The notes: generated by a model from the sequence alone, not told the origin. Positions 1 through 6,370 are shown, numbered from the stretch's first letter. The stretch: 9,822 nucleotides of DNA from an uncultured Collinsella sp. (GCA_902493835.1 CABURG010000056.1:1-9822), one strand, 5' to 3'. Translations and numbers: made by a program.

Positions 1-1009
1 CCAGTGCGCAGGCAAGGTCGACGATGTAGTTGGCATGTACATCTGGCTCAAAGCCGCCGTCCTTGGCAGTACCCTTGGCGATGATGTCGCGGCAAGCGCC
101 AAAGACCTTCTTCTCGCGGCCGTCCATAACCTCATTGGCGCGAGTGTAGTTGGGGTCAGACGTCTCGACGACATAGTCCGGGTACAGGTAGTACTTGAGG
201 TAGGTATTGGGAATCGTCTCGGGATCGACAGCATAGACATCCTTGGCCTTGCCGAAGGTGTGAATCCAGCTCTCCTCGACATGCTGCTCCTTACCGGCCT
301 CGTGCTCGATGCCGTCCAGGTAGCCGTTCTTAGCCATGTGCTCCTTAATCTGCGGCATGAGGTCGTTGCCCTCCTTGTCGTAGATTTTGCTCCACCAACC
401 AAAGTGGTTGAGGCCGTAGTAGCTATACTGCAGCTCGCGACGATCCTTGATGCCGCACATACGGCTCATCTTATCCATAAGGTCGATCGGCATGTCGCAG
501 ATGTTGATGATGCGGCTGTTGGGGCGCAGCACGCGGCAGGCCTCGGCAACAATAGCTGCGGGGTTGGAGTAGTTGAGCATCCAGGCGTTGGGGCTGTACT
601 TCTCCATGTAGTCGAGGATCTCGATGACACCACCGATGGAGCGCATGCCGTAGGCGATACCGCCGGCACCGCAGGTCTCTTGGCCAACGCAGCCGTACTT
701 GAGAGGGATCTTCTCGTCGAGCTCACGCATGGCGTACAGGCCGACGCGGATGTGAGCAAGTACGAAGTCAGTACCGGTAAAAGCGGTTTCGGGGTCGGTG
801 GTGTAGTTGAACTCAACCTCGGGAGCGTTCTCGTGGAAGTAGATCTCGCAGGCCTTTGCCACGATCTCCTGGCGCTCGGCGTTGTTGTCGTAGAAGGTCA
901 CCTTGTTGACCGGGAAGCGGTCGCGCTCCTCAAGCAGCATCAGGGCAATGCCCGGAGTGAAGGTAGAGCCACCGCCGGCAATGGTCACGGCATAGTTTTT
1001 CTTGGACAT
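1..1009 (-). CDS. glvA: 6-phospho-alpha-glucosidase, glycosyl hydrolase family 4 (C-terminal part off the left edge)
   Basis: Cytoplasmic NAD+- and divalent-metal-dependent hydrolase that splits 6'-phosphorylated alpha-glucosides, such as maltose-6'-phosphate, into glucose-6-phosphate plus the aglycone. The first 336 residues of an enzyme usually about 440 long are visible. Residues 12-20 are the Rossmann loop GGGSTFTPG. The family signature QETCGAGG is at 110-117. Asn149, Cys171, Asp172 and His202 (in SNP, NICDMP and NHFGWW) fall on the numbers I recall for nucleotide, metal and catalytic residues of Bacillus GlvA/MalA. Tyr270 and Arg290 probably match its Tyr265 and Arg285. The start at 1009 follows a strong GAGGAGGA site. 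The gene lies 155 bases downstream of the PTS permease on the same strand and is probably co-transcribed with it. The family call is firm. The exact sugar is not settled, and the symbol is by family likeness only. Confidence 0.93.
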   Translation of the reverse strand, partial: MSKKNYAVTIAGGGSTFTPGIALMLLEERDRFPVNKVTFYDNNAERQEIVAKACEIYFHENAPEVEFNYTTDPETAFTGTDFVLAHIRVGLYAMRELDEKIPLKYGCVGQETCGAGGIAYGMRSIGGVIEILDYMEKYSPNAWMLNYSNPAAIVAEACRVLRPNSRIINICDMPIDLMDKMSRMCGIKDRRELQYSYYGLNHFGWWSKIYDKEGNDLMPQIKEHMAKNGYLDGIEHEAGKEQHVEESWIHTFGKAKDVYAVDPETIPNTYLKYYLYPDYVVETSDPNYTRANEVMDGREKKVFGACRDIIAKGTAKDGGFEPDVHANYIVDLACAL

Positions 1010-1010
1010 G

Positions 1011-1021
1011 ATGTCCTCCTC
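1011..1021 (-). promoter_or_regulatory. Ribosome binding site of the GH4 gene
   Basis: On the minus strand GAGGAGGA sits a few bases before the ATG at 1009. This is a near-perfect Shine-Dalgarno match, and it fixes the start of the phospho-glucosidase at MSKKNYAVTIAGGG, the standard N terminus of the family. Confidence 0.85.
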
Positions 1022-1106
1022 ATTCTGGCCGCTTGCTCAATCCATCCCCGCACGCGGCCTGTACGGTTTGGAATTGTTACCTAGAAGTGGAGTTTTTTAT
1101 CTCTAG

Positions 1107-1146
1107 AATCGGCCTTGCGGTGCATACCGGCTCTGCAAGGCCGATT
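1107..1146 (-). other. Intercistronic hairpin between PTS permease and GH4 genes
   Basis: AATCGGCCTTGC (1107-1118) and GCAAGGCCGATT (1135-1146) form a perfect 12-bp stem with a 16-base loop. The loop contains a further short GGT/ACC pairing. On the minus-strand transcript the stem is followed by CTAGAGATAAAAAAC, so there is no U tract and it is not a good intrinsic terminator. It starts 18 bases after the permease stop codon. Likely roles are protecting the 3' end of the permease message, or tuning how much transcript reaches the hydrolase gene. It could also be a dispersed palindromic repeat. The structure is seen directly; the role is inferred. Confidence 0.6.
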
Positions 1147-1164
1147 GTTTCGATGGACGATGGT

Positions 1165-2775
1165 TTACAGAAGACTCTCGAACTTCAGAAGACTCTCGAA
1201 CTTCTCGCGAACCTGCGGGACGGTAAGGCCGATGATGACCTGGATTGACTGACCTTGGATCACCAAGCCATGCGTACCGATCGCCTTGAAGGAAGCCTCG
1301 GGTGCAACGACGCTCTTGTCCTTGACGTTAACGCGCAGACGGGTAGCGCAGTTAGTTACATCGATGATGTTATCCGTGCCACCGAGCAGATCGAGGATGT
1401 TCTCGGCAAGCACCAAGCGCTCATCATCTTTACTCTGGGCGACCGATTTGCCAGCAGCAGCACCGCTCTGCTTTTGCTTGTAGTCGGCCTTGGACTTGAG
1501 CTCGACCTCAACATCGTCATCCTCGCGACCGGGGGTCTTAAAGTCGAACTTGACGATCAGGAAACGGAAGACCACGACCCAAAGGGCGGTAAAGCACAGA
1601 CCGACAAGGATGGAGATGGTGTACTGCAGACCGTGTGCGGCCCAAAGGGGCAGCCAGTCCCACGAGAGCATCGAGATGATGCCGCCGTCGAAGATGCCCA
1701 CGACGCCAAGGAGGTTTTGAGCCATGCAGCCGAGCGCTCCGAGCACGCAGTGGACGACGAACAGGCCGGGCGCGATGAACAGGAAGGTGAAGTCAAGCGG
1801 CTCGGTGATACCGCAAAGCATAGCGGTAAGGGTGACGGGAATGAGCAGAGCCTTGACGCGCTGCTTGCGCTCGGGTTTGGCGGTCATATAAAACGCAATG
1901 GCGACGCCAAGCGAGCCGAAGACTTTAGTCCAACCAGGGCAGGTATAGGCAGCCCAGGGTGCGGCATCCTTAAGAGCAATGCTCGGATCGGCAGCCAGTT
2001 GGGGCAGGATGTTGGCCCAAGCGGCAAAGATGCCGCCGTTGACCGCCGCGTTGTCGTAATAGAACGGCGTATAGATAAAGTGATGCAGGCCTGTAGGAAT
2101 CAGCACGCGCTCGAAGAAAGCAAAGACGCCCACGCCAAACGTACCGGCAGAAAGGATGAATCCCTGGAAGGCGGCGATAGCAGCCTGAACATGCGGCCAC
2201 ACCAGGCAGGCGATAAGAGCGACCGGAACCATAACGAAGAAACCGATCATATAGATGAACACGGAGCCCGAGAACACGCCCAGCCACTCAGGAAGTTCGG
2301 TGTCGAAGAACTTGTTATGCAGCATCGTGGCGATACCAGAGATAATGAGCGCGCCCATGATGCCCATGTCAAGCGTTTTGATGCTTGCGATAGTGGCAAG
2401 ACCAGTACCGCTGCCCGCCTCGACAGAGTAGTCGACCCCAAAGACAGGGCCCCACTGCCCCAAGATTGTGCTTACAAAGTAGTTGAAGGTAAGGTAGATG
2501 GCCAAAGCCTCCATGCAGCAGCGAGCGTTCTGCTTGTTCGCGAGCGAGATTGGCAACGCTACGCAAAACAGCAACGGCATCTGGTTAAAGAGCGTCCAAC
2601 CACCCTGGAGCAGCACATTCCAGCAATCAAACCAAAGATGACCCGCTGTGGCCATCTCGCCAAAGATCGCCTCGGTGGTAAACAACGTACCCAGGCCGAC
2701 GACGATTCCGGAAAATGCGAAAAGAATTGCAGGCGTGTACATTGCACCGCCGAAACGTTGTATCTTTTGCATCAT
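1165..2775 (-). CDS. Alpha-glucoside PTS permease, fused EIICB subunit
   Basis: Membrane permease that imports an alpha-glucoside such as maltose while phosphorylating it, related to GlvC/MalP/MalX. Counting from the start chosen here (536 aa), residues 1-410 are a hydrophobic EIIC domain with about ten membrane segments and the sugar-binding signature GITEP at 322-326. Residues 413-450 are a charged, flexible linker. The EIIB domain runs from about 451 and carries the phospho-acceptor Cys476 in DVTNCATRLR. There is no EIIA domain, so a shared EIIA-Glc must donate the phosphate, as is usual for this family. An upstream GTG at 2826 would add 17 residues but has no ribosome site. The ATG at 2775 is preceded by GAGAGGGGG and gives the family-typical MMQKIQRFGGAM. 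The last 12 residues are a tandem KFESLL duplication. The gene is divergent from the dehydrogenase and followed by the GH4 gene. Confidence 0.93.
   Translation of the reverse strand: MMQKIQRFGGAMYTPAILFAFSGIVVGLGTLFTTEAIFGEMATAGHLWFDCWNVLLQGGWTLFNQMPLLFCVALPISLANKQNARCCMEALAIYLTFNYFVSTILGQWGPVFGVDYSVEAGSGTGLATIASIKTLDMGIMGALIISGIATMLHNKFFDTELPEWLGVFSGSVFIYMIGFFVMVPVALIACLVWPHVQAAIAAFQGFILSAGTFGVGVFAFFERVLIPTGLHHFIYTPFYYDNAAVNGGIFAAWANILPQLAADPSIALKDAAPWAAYTCPGWTKVFGSLGVAIAFYMTAKPERKQRVKALLIPVTLTAMLCGITEPLDFTFLFIAPGLFVVHCVLGALGCMAQNLLGVVGIFDGGIISMLSWDWLPLWAAHGLQYTISILVGLCFTALWVVVFRFLIVKFDFKTPGREDDDVEVELKSKADYKQKQSGAAAGKSVAQSKDDERLVLAENILDLLGGTDNIIDVTNCATRLRVNVKDKSVVAPEASFKAIGTHGLVIQGQSIQVIIGLTVPQVREKFESLLKFESLL
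1168..1203 (-). repeat. Perfect 18-bp tandem duplication at the 3' end of the permease gene
   Basis: The 18-base unit CAGAAGACTCTCGAACTT (plus-strand reading) occurs twice with no mismatch, at 1168-1185 and 1186-1203. It is in frame, so the permease ends VREKFESLLKFESLL. The extra copy directly precedes the stop codon and lengthens the EIIB C-terminal helix by six residues. Perfect identity suggests a recent slippage event. Confidence 0.95.
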
Positions 2776-2785
2776 GACGGGGAAT

Positions 2786-2794
2786 CCCCCTCTC
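2786..2794 (-). promoter_or_regulatory. Ribosome binding site of the permease gene
   Basis: GAGAGGGGG on the minus strand lies 10 bases before the ATG at 2775. It is the only purine-rich site near any of the possible starts (GTG 2826, ATG 2799, ATG 2775, ATG 2772), so it favours 2775. The site is partly covered by a small GGGG/CCCC hairpin. Confidence 0.6.
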
Positions 2795-2912
2795 TTCATT
2801 CGGAGCGACTGCGGTTTTGGCTTCACTCGAGACCGCAGACGCGCCGTTTGCGTGTACCTCGTGCAATAGGACGGGTGGGCCCGCTTCCCTGACTTCTTGC
2901 GCTTCTATTTTT

Positions 2913-2941
2913 ATCATATCACTTATCTAGACAAGTTAATA
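2913..2941 (-). promoter_or_regulatory. Putative promoter of the permease-GH4 operon
   Basis: Reading the minus strand, a good -10 box TATGAT (2913-2918) is separated by 17 bases from a weak -35-like TATTAA (2936-2941). The operator occupies almost the whole spacer, which fits repression by blocking RNA polymerase. Transcription would start near 2905. The promoter is predicted from sequence only. Confidence 0.55.
2921..2936. promoter_or_regulatory. Operator 1, HutC/TreR-type GntR site
   Basis: ACTTATCTAGACAAGT is a 16-base palindrome with seven of eight base pairs symmetric. Its centre, ATCTAGAC, is one base from the HutC-subfamily consensus GTMTAKAC. The minus-strand reading shares 14 consecutive bases, AACTTGTCTAGATA, with operator 2. 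The likely binder is the UTRA-domain regulator encoded at 4224-4979. Binding is inferred. Confidence 0.75.
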
Positions 2942-3046
2942 CGATTTCTATGTTCGGTCAACGGTCGATAATTGACGATGAACGGTTTATTTCAAAGGTT
3001 TTGCCTGTTATTGCCTGTTTGTCTAAAACTTCTAAAACAAAATATT

Positions 3047-3076
3047 TATCAACTTGTCTAGATAGGCTTGTATAAG
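3047..3076 (+). promoter_or_regulatory. Putative promoter of the dehydrogenase-regulator operon
   Basis: The -10 box TATAAG (3071-3076) lies 18 bases after a weak -35-like TATCAA (3047-3052). Operator 2 fills the spacer. Transcription from about 3083 would give a leader of roughly 50 bases before the AAGGAG site at 3122. The regulator gene is downstream in the same operon, so this would also be an autoregulated promoter. Predicted from sequence only. Confidence 0.5.
3052..3067. promoter_or_regulatory. Operator 2, HutC/TreR-type GntR site
   Basis: ACTTGTCTAGATAGGC repeats the core of operator 1 in the opposite orientation, with a perfect left half and a degraded right half (five of eight pairs symmetric). 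It sits between the -35 region and the -10 box of the plus-strand promoter, the same place operator 1 holds in the permease promoter. The conserved placement at two promoters is the main evidence that it works. Confidence 0.7.
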
Positions 3077-3132
3077 GATGTTTGCATACCTATACTTCAT
3101 TACAACATTCACCGCCACGTTAAGGAGTCACC

Positions 3133-4158
3133 ATGAAAAGCGCGGTCTTCTATGGAAAGCACGACCTCAGAGTCGAGGAATCGGCAAAGCCGGCCGTGGG
3201 CAGGCGCGACGTTCTGATCAACGTCAAAGCTTGCGGCGTCTGCGGTACCGACGTTCATATCTATGAGGGCGACAAGGGTGCAGCCGACGTTACCCCGCCC
3301 ACGATCCTTGGTCATGAGTTTGCGGGCGTTGTCGAGGCCGTGGGCAGCGACGTCGCTGGCTTTAAACCGGGCGATCGCGTGTGCATCGACCCAAACCATC
3401 CCTGCGGCTGCTGCGAACCCTGCCGCGACGGAATCAACCACTACTGCGAGCATATGACCGGTTACGGCACCACCGTTAACGGCGGCTTTGCCGAGTACTG
3501 CTCCGTCGATATGCAGCAAGTGTACAAGTTGGGCGATCACACCAGCTTTGAGCAGGGTGCTATGACCGAGCCCGTCGCCTGCTGCCTGCACGGCATCGAT
3601 ATGTGCAACATCAAGCCCGGCAGCGCAGTTGTCGTTATCGGAGGCGGCATGATCGGTCTGCTCATGATGCAGCTTGCTAAAAACGCCGGCGCCACCAAGG
3701 TTGTCTTGCTCGAGCCTGTCGAAGGCAAGCGCGAGGTTGCGCTCAAACTCGGCGCCGACCTGGCAATTGATTCCATCCACGAGGACGTCCCGGCCCGCCT
3801 GAAGCAGGAGGGCGTCGGCAACGTCGATGTCGTTATCGAGTGTGTTGGCAAGCCCGTCACCATCGAGCAGGCCATCCAGATCGCCGGCCACAAGGCTACG
3901 GTCATGATGTTCGGACTTACCAAGCCCGATGAGACAATCACCGTCAAGCCCTTCGAGGTCTTCCAGAAGGAGCTTGTGCTTACCTCGTCCTACATTAACC
4001 CTTATACGCAGCGTCGTGCGCTCGAGCTCATCGACTCTGGCAGGCTCGACGTATCCTCGATGGTCGCAAAGGTAGCCTCCCTCGACGAACTCGGCGCCAT
4101 CCTGTCAGACCCGGCCCTGCGTGCCATGGGCAAATATATAATCGATCCCAGCAAGTAA
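3133..4158 (+). CDS. Zinc-dependent medium-chain alcohol/polyol dehydrogenase
   Basis: Cytoplasmic NAD(P)-dependent oxidoreductase of the sorbitol dehydrogenase/threonine dehydrogenase branch of the medium-chain family, 341 aa. The catalytic zinc site is Cys37 in CGVCGTDVH, His61-Glu62 in GHE, and probably Glu146 in TEPVACCLHG. Structural zinc ligands are Cys91, Cys94, Cys97 and Cys105. The Rossmann loop is GGGMIG at 170-175, and Glu194 after the second strand suggests a preference for NAD+. The start follows AAGGAG at 3122-3127. The gene shares an operator-bearing control region with the permease-GH4 operon and an operon with the regulator. Its substrate is therefore probably tied to the imported glucoside, perhaps a released polyol such as sorbitol. 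Threonine dehydrogenase activity is less likely, because the EP-x-H active-site segment is sorbitol-dehydrogenase-like. The family is clear; the substrate is inferred. Confidence 0.9.
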   Translation: MKSAVFYGKHDLRVEESAKPAVGRRDVLINVKACGVCGTDVHIYEGDKGAADVTPPTILGHEFAGVVEAVGSDVAGFKPGDRVCIDPNHPCGCCEPCRDGINHYCEHMTGYGTTVNGGFAEYCSVDMQQVYKLGDHTSFEQGAMTEPVACCLHGIDMCNIKPGSAVVVIGGGMIGLLMMQLAKNAGATKVVLLEPVEGKREVALKLGADLAIDSIHEDVPARLKQEGVGNVDVVIECVGKPVTIEQAIQIAGHKATVMMFGLTKPDETITVKPFEVFQKELVLTSSYINPYTQRRALELIDSGRLDVSSMVAKVASLDELGAILSDPALRAMGKYIIDPSK

Positions 4159-4223
4159 ATCGATTGACACCTGCGCGGGCGGCCCTCATCCGTCGTTCAC
4201 GCACCCAGCTCTAGGAGACCGTC

Positions 4224-4979
4224 ATGGCGCGAGCCATCTTCCAAACTATTTACGACAACGTGAAGCAGTCGATTGACGACGGCACATACGCCTATCAGAG
4301 TTATCTGCCTTCGGAGACTGAGCTCACGCAGCTGTTTGACTGTTCGCGCATGACGGTCCGTCGCGCCATCTCGATGCTTGCGGCAGATGGTTACGTGCTC
4401 CCCCAGCAAGGCAAAGGGATGCGCGTCATTCGCAACATCAGTGACGAGACGAGTCGTGGTGGCGGCGGACTCGAGACCTTTAAGGAAATCGCGGTCAACC
4501 GAGGCTTTGAGCTCAAAACGGTCACCACCGTCTTTGAGCTCCTCATCTGCAGCAAGGCGCTCTCCAAGATTACCGGGTTTCCCGAAGGCTGTGAGCTCAC
4601 ACGCGCCAAACGCATCCGTTATGCAGACGGACAAGCCGTGTGCTCCGACGACTCCTATTACCTAAGCTCACAAGTACCGGGGCTGACACCCGAGATTGTC
4701 AACGACTCGATCTATCGTTACCTCGAAGAAGACCTTGGCATTAAGATTGCCACGGGCAAACGCGACGTAACGATCGAGCATCCCACGCCCGAGGATACGC
4801 GTGTGCTCGATCTCGACGACTTTAACGCACTCGCCGTTATACGCGGGCAGACCTACAACGCCGACGGCATCCTTATGGAATACACCGAGACCAAACAGGT
4901 CCCCGGGTTCTTTTTGCTCCATGAAACCGTGACGCGCAACGGTACCGGTCGAACCGGCCACCAAAGCAGCATGAACTAA
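4224..4979 (+). CDS. GntR-family (HutC/TreR type) transcriptional regulator with UTRA domain
   Basis: DNA-binding regulator of 251 aa, probably a repressor released by a sugar phosphate. Residues 1-70 form the GntR winged helix-turn-helix, with the core LPSETELTQLFDCSRMTVRR at 29-48 and the wing around YVLPQQGKGMRV at 57-68. Residues about 95-235 are a UTRA ligand-binding domain, as in TreR and HutC, which sense small metabolites such as trehalose-6-phosphate or urocanate. AGGAG at 4213-4217 marks the start. The gene follows the dehydrogenase by 65 bases with no terminator between them, so they form one operon. Two HutC-consensus-like sites in the divergent control region upstream are its likely targets, giving control of permease, hydrolase, dehydrogenase and itself. 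The ligand is probably the phosphorylated glucoside (inference). Confidence 0.92.
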   Translation: MARAIFQTIYDNVKQSIDDGTYAYQSYLPSETELTQLFDCSRMTVRRAISMLAADGYVLPQQGKGMRVIRNISDETSRGGGGLETFKEIAVNRGFELKTVTTVFELLICSKALSKITGFPEGCELTRAKRIRYADGQAVCSDDSYYLSSQVPGLTPEIVNDSIYRYLEEDLGIKIATGKRDVTIEHPTPEDTRVLDLDDFNALAVIRGQTYNADGILMEYTETKQVPGFFLLHETVTRNGTGRTGHQSSMN

Positions 4980-4988
4980 CCATCTATT

Positions 4989-5060
4989 AGTTGCGGTGGG
5001 ATAGTTCCTAGAATTGCCAGCTTAAGGGCAAAACAGGAACTATTCCACCGCAACTTTTTT
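4989..5060 (+). terminator. Long-stem intrinsic terminator or palindromic repeat after the regulator gene
   Basis: Arms at 4989-5009 and 5035-5055 pair over 21 bases with a single G-U wobble. The 25-base loop holds its own TTGCC/GGCAA stem (5014-5018/5027-5031). Six Ts at 5055-5060 follow, so it is a good terminator for the dehydrogenase-regulator operon. The stem is much longer than a normal terminator needs, which suggests a dispersed palindromic element used as a terminator. It starts 10 bases after the regulator stop codon. Confidence 0.85.
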
Positions 5061-5091
5061 GGCCGGCGGGGCAGTACCTGTCCCACCGGCC
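5061..5091. other. GC-rich hairpin between convergent genes
   Basis: GGCCGGCGGGGCA (5061-5073) and TGTCCCACCGGCC (5079-5091) pair over 13 positions with one C-A mismatch and one G-U pair around a 5-base loop. It directly abuts the T tract of the preceding terminator and lies 19 bases past the stop codon of the minus-strand iron-sulfur gene. Neither strand has a U tract after it, so it is at best a weak or factor-assisted terminator for that gene. Confidence 0.5.
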
Positions 5092-5110
5092 ATCATTTAC
5101 GCTCTTTTAG

Positions 5111-6364
5111 CTAGTCCGCGAGCTTCTCCACCTGATCGAGCATCTTGTCGAGCTTGGCCTTTGCTTCGGCCTTGACCTTCTCAGCTTCTTCGTGAGCCTT
5201 CGCCTTCTGGGCGGCCTTTTCCTCGGCTTCGGGATCGACGACGACCAGATTGGACGCGTCGTGCTCAACAAGCTTGAGCGCATGCTCGGGACAAACCTTG
5301 ACACAGGCGCCGCAGCCTAAACAATACGTGGACTCCAACGCAAAGCGGCCGCTTCCCACCAGATCGCAGGCAAACGTGGGGCACACGTTGACGCACTCGC
5401 CGCACGACGTACACTTGTCAAAATCGCACTCAGGCGTGCTCACCTGCATGTTCTGGGCAAGCTCGGGGTGGTTTTGCAACGTCGAGAGCACTAGTTGGCG
5501 CCCGTGCGTGAGCGAACGGCGACGCTTGGTCGTCGTGGTGCCGCACATGGTGTTGAGCGTGCGCTCCAGCTGGGTAATCTGATGGCGATGGGCCTTGAGC
5601 TTTTGCGTCACCGAGGCCAGCGCCGCCGTCGCCGGATTGAGCTTGGTCACCGTCAGGCCCGTGTTGCGGGCGATCTTTTCCATGTACTCCTTGCGCTCGT
5701 ACTCGCGGCGCTTATGGCACTTGAGGCTCTTGGGGTCGACCTCCAGGCCCATACCCGTGCCGGACCACTCCTCGGCCTTCGCAATCGCCTCGCCCAGAAT
5801 ATCCTCACCGCCGGTGTTGCGGCATTTATCGCACACACCCAGCGGCAGGTACACACTCACGTTGGGATAGTCGGCCAGCACCGAAAACCAAGTCTCTGCC
5901 GTAATATCGCCCACGCAGGCAACGACGACCTCGTTTTCGCGCGGCATGCGCTTGAGGGCGCGCGTACAGGTGACGTAGGCGGTCTCGTGGCTCGTAGCCG
6001 CCGAGACGATATCGTCATACAGGTTTTTGGGCGCCAGACGCGGCGAGATGATTGCCTCGGTCGGACAGGCAGCGGCGCACAGGCCGCACTTGCGACAGGA
6101 GTCGAGGATCTCGATGGCGTCTTCCTCGACCTCGATAGCGTTGACCGGGCATACGTCCATGCACGCGGTGCAGCCGCTCTTTTCGTTTTTGCAGGTCAGG
6201 CACGGAATGGTGTTGCCGCGCGGACGCTCCTTGTAGTCGGCAGGATTCCACTGCGGCGCCGACGGATCGAGTGCATCGGTCACACCGCCAAGCGGGTTTT
6301 TAAGAAAGTCGAAACCCTTGCTGATCTCGATAATGTCATCAAACAGATCGTGTTCCTGCGCCAT
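5111..6364 (-). CDS. Ferredoxin-like protein with four predicted [4Fe-4S] sites
   Basis: Probable cytoplasmic electron carrier of 417 aa; its redox partner is not known. The N-terminal pair of cluster motifs is Cys58-x6-Cys65-x2-Cys68-x3-Cys72-Pro (unusual spacing; Cys55 is an alternative) and the classic Cys90/93/96/100. The central region, about 125-300, has further cysteines in YVTC, VVAC and GVCDKC, recalling heterodisulfide-reductase- or hydrogenase-linked iron-sulfur subunits, but I cannot assign a family. The C-terminal pair is Cys318/321/324/328 and Cys348/351/354/358. The last 45 residues are rich in Lys, Ala and Glu and look helical. No signal peptide or membrane segment is visible. 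The ATG at 6364 follows AGGGAGGGG; an upstream TTG at 6394 has no such site. It stands alone, convergent with the regulator gene. Confidence 0.85.
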   Translation of the reverse strand: MAQEHDLFDDIIEISKGFDFLKNPLGGVTDALDPSAPQWNPADYKERPRGNTIPCLTCKNEKSGCTACMDVCPVNAIEVEEDAIEILDSCRKCGLCAAACPTEAIISPRLAPKNLYDDIVSAATSHETAYVTCTRALKRMPRENEVVVACVGDITAETWFSVLADYPNVSVYLPLGVCDKCRNTGGEDILGEAIAKAEEWSGTGMGLEVDPKSLKCHKRREYERKEYMEKIARNTGLTVTKLNPATAALASVTQKLKAHRHQITQLERTLNTMCGTTTTKRRRSLTHGRQLVLSTLQNHPELAQNMQVSTPECDFDKCTSCGECVNVCPTFACDLVGSGRFALESTYCLGCGACVKVCPEHALKLVEHDASNLVVVDPEAEEKAAQKAKAHEEAEKVKAEAKAKLDKMLDQVEKLAD

Positions 6365-6370
6365 GCGCGG

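Larger units (their letters stand above)
2776..3132. promoter_or_regulatory. Divergent control region between permease and dehydrogenase genes
   Basis: This 357-base gap has no convincing gene and is visibly richer in A and T than the flanking coding sequence, most of all from 2900 to 3080. It contains a minus-strand promoter, a plus-strand promoter and one operator in each. Their centres are 131 bases apart, close to 12.5 helical turns. A related half-site, TTGTCTA, lies at 3019-3025. Two short direct repeats are also present: TTGCCTGTT at 3001 and 3011, and TCTAAAAC at 3022 and 3031. The permease leader is long, roughly 130 bases, with a 7-bp inverted repeat at 2809-2815/2832-2838. No LicT/BglG-type antiterminator target was recognised. 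Confidence 0.8.

Noticed and set aside
35..1084. Plus-strand frame of 349 codons opposite the GH4 gene
   Set aside because: Shadow of the GH4 reading frame; valine- and leucine-rich product without motif, and no ribosome site found.
2776..2826. Start of the permease at GTG 2826 or ATG 2799
   Set aside because: Neither has a ribosome binding site, and the added residues do not resemble the family N terminus. GAGAGGGGG precedes the ATG at 2775.
1255..2892. Long open reading frame (545 codons) on the plus strand opposite the permease gene
   Set aside because: It is antisense to a gene with clear EIIC and EIIB motifs, its product is charged low-complexity sequence with no recognisable domain, and long antisense frames are expected in GC-rich codon-biased DNA.
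2776..2905. Riboswitch or LicT/BglG-type antiterminator in the permease leader
   Set aside because: Only a 7-bp inverted repeat (2809-2815/2832-2838) is visible. There is no terminator with a U tract and no recognisable antiterminator target sequence.
3001..3038. CRISPR-like direct repeats
   Set aside because: Repeats are 8-9 bases with 9-10 base periods and only two copies each, with no spacers or cas genes.
4989..5091. Insertion sequence or attachment site made of the two adjacent hairpins
   Set aside because: No transposase or integrase frame, no target-site duplication seen, and the first hairpin has a terminator-like T tract directly after the regulator stop codon.
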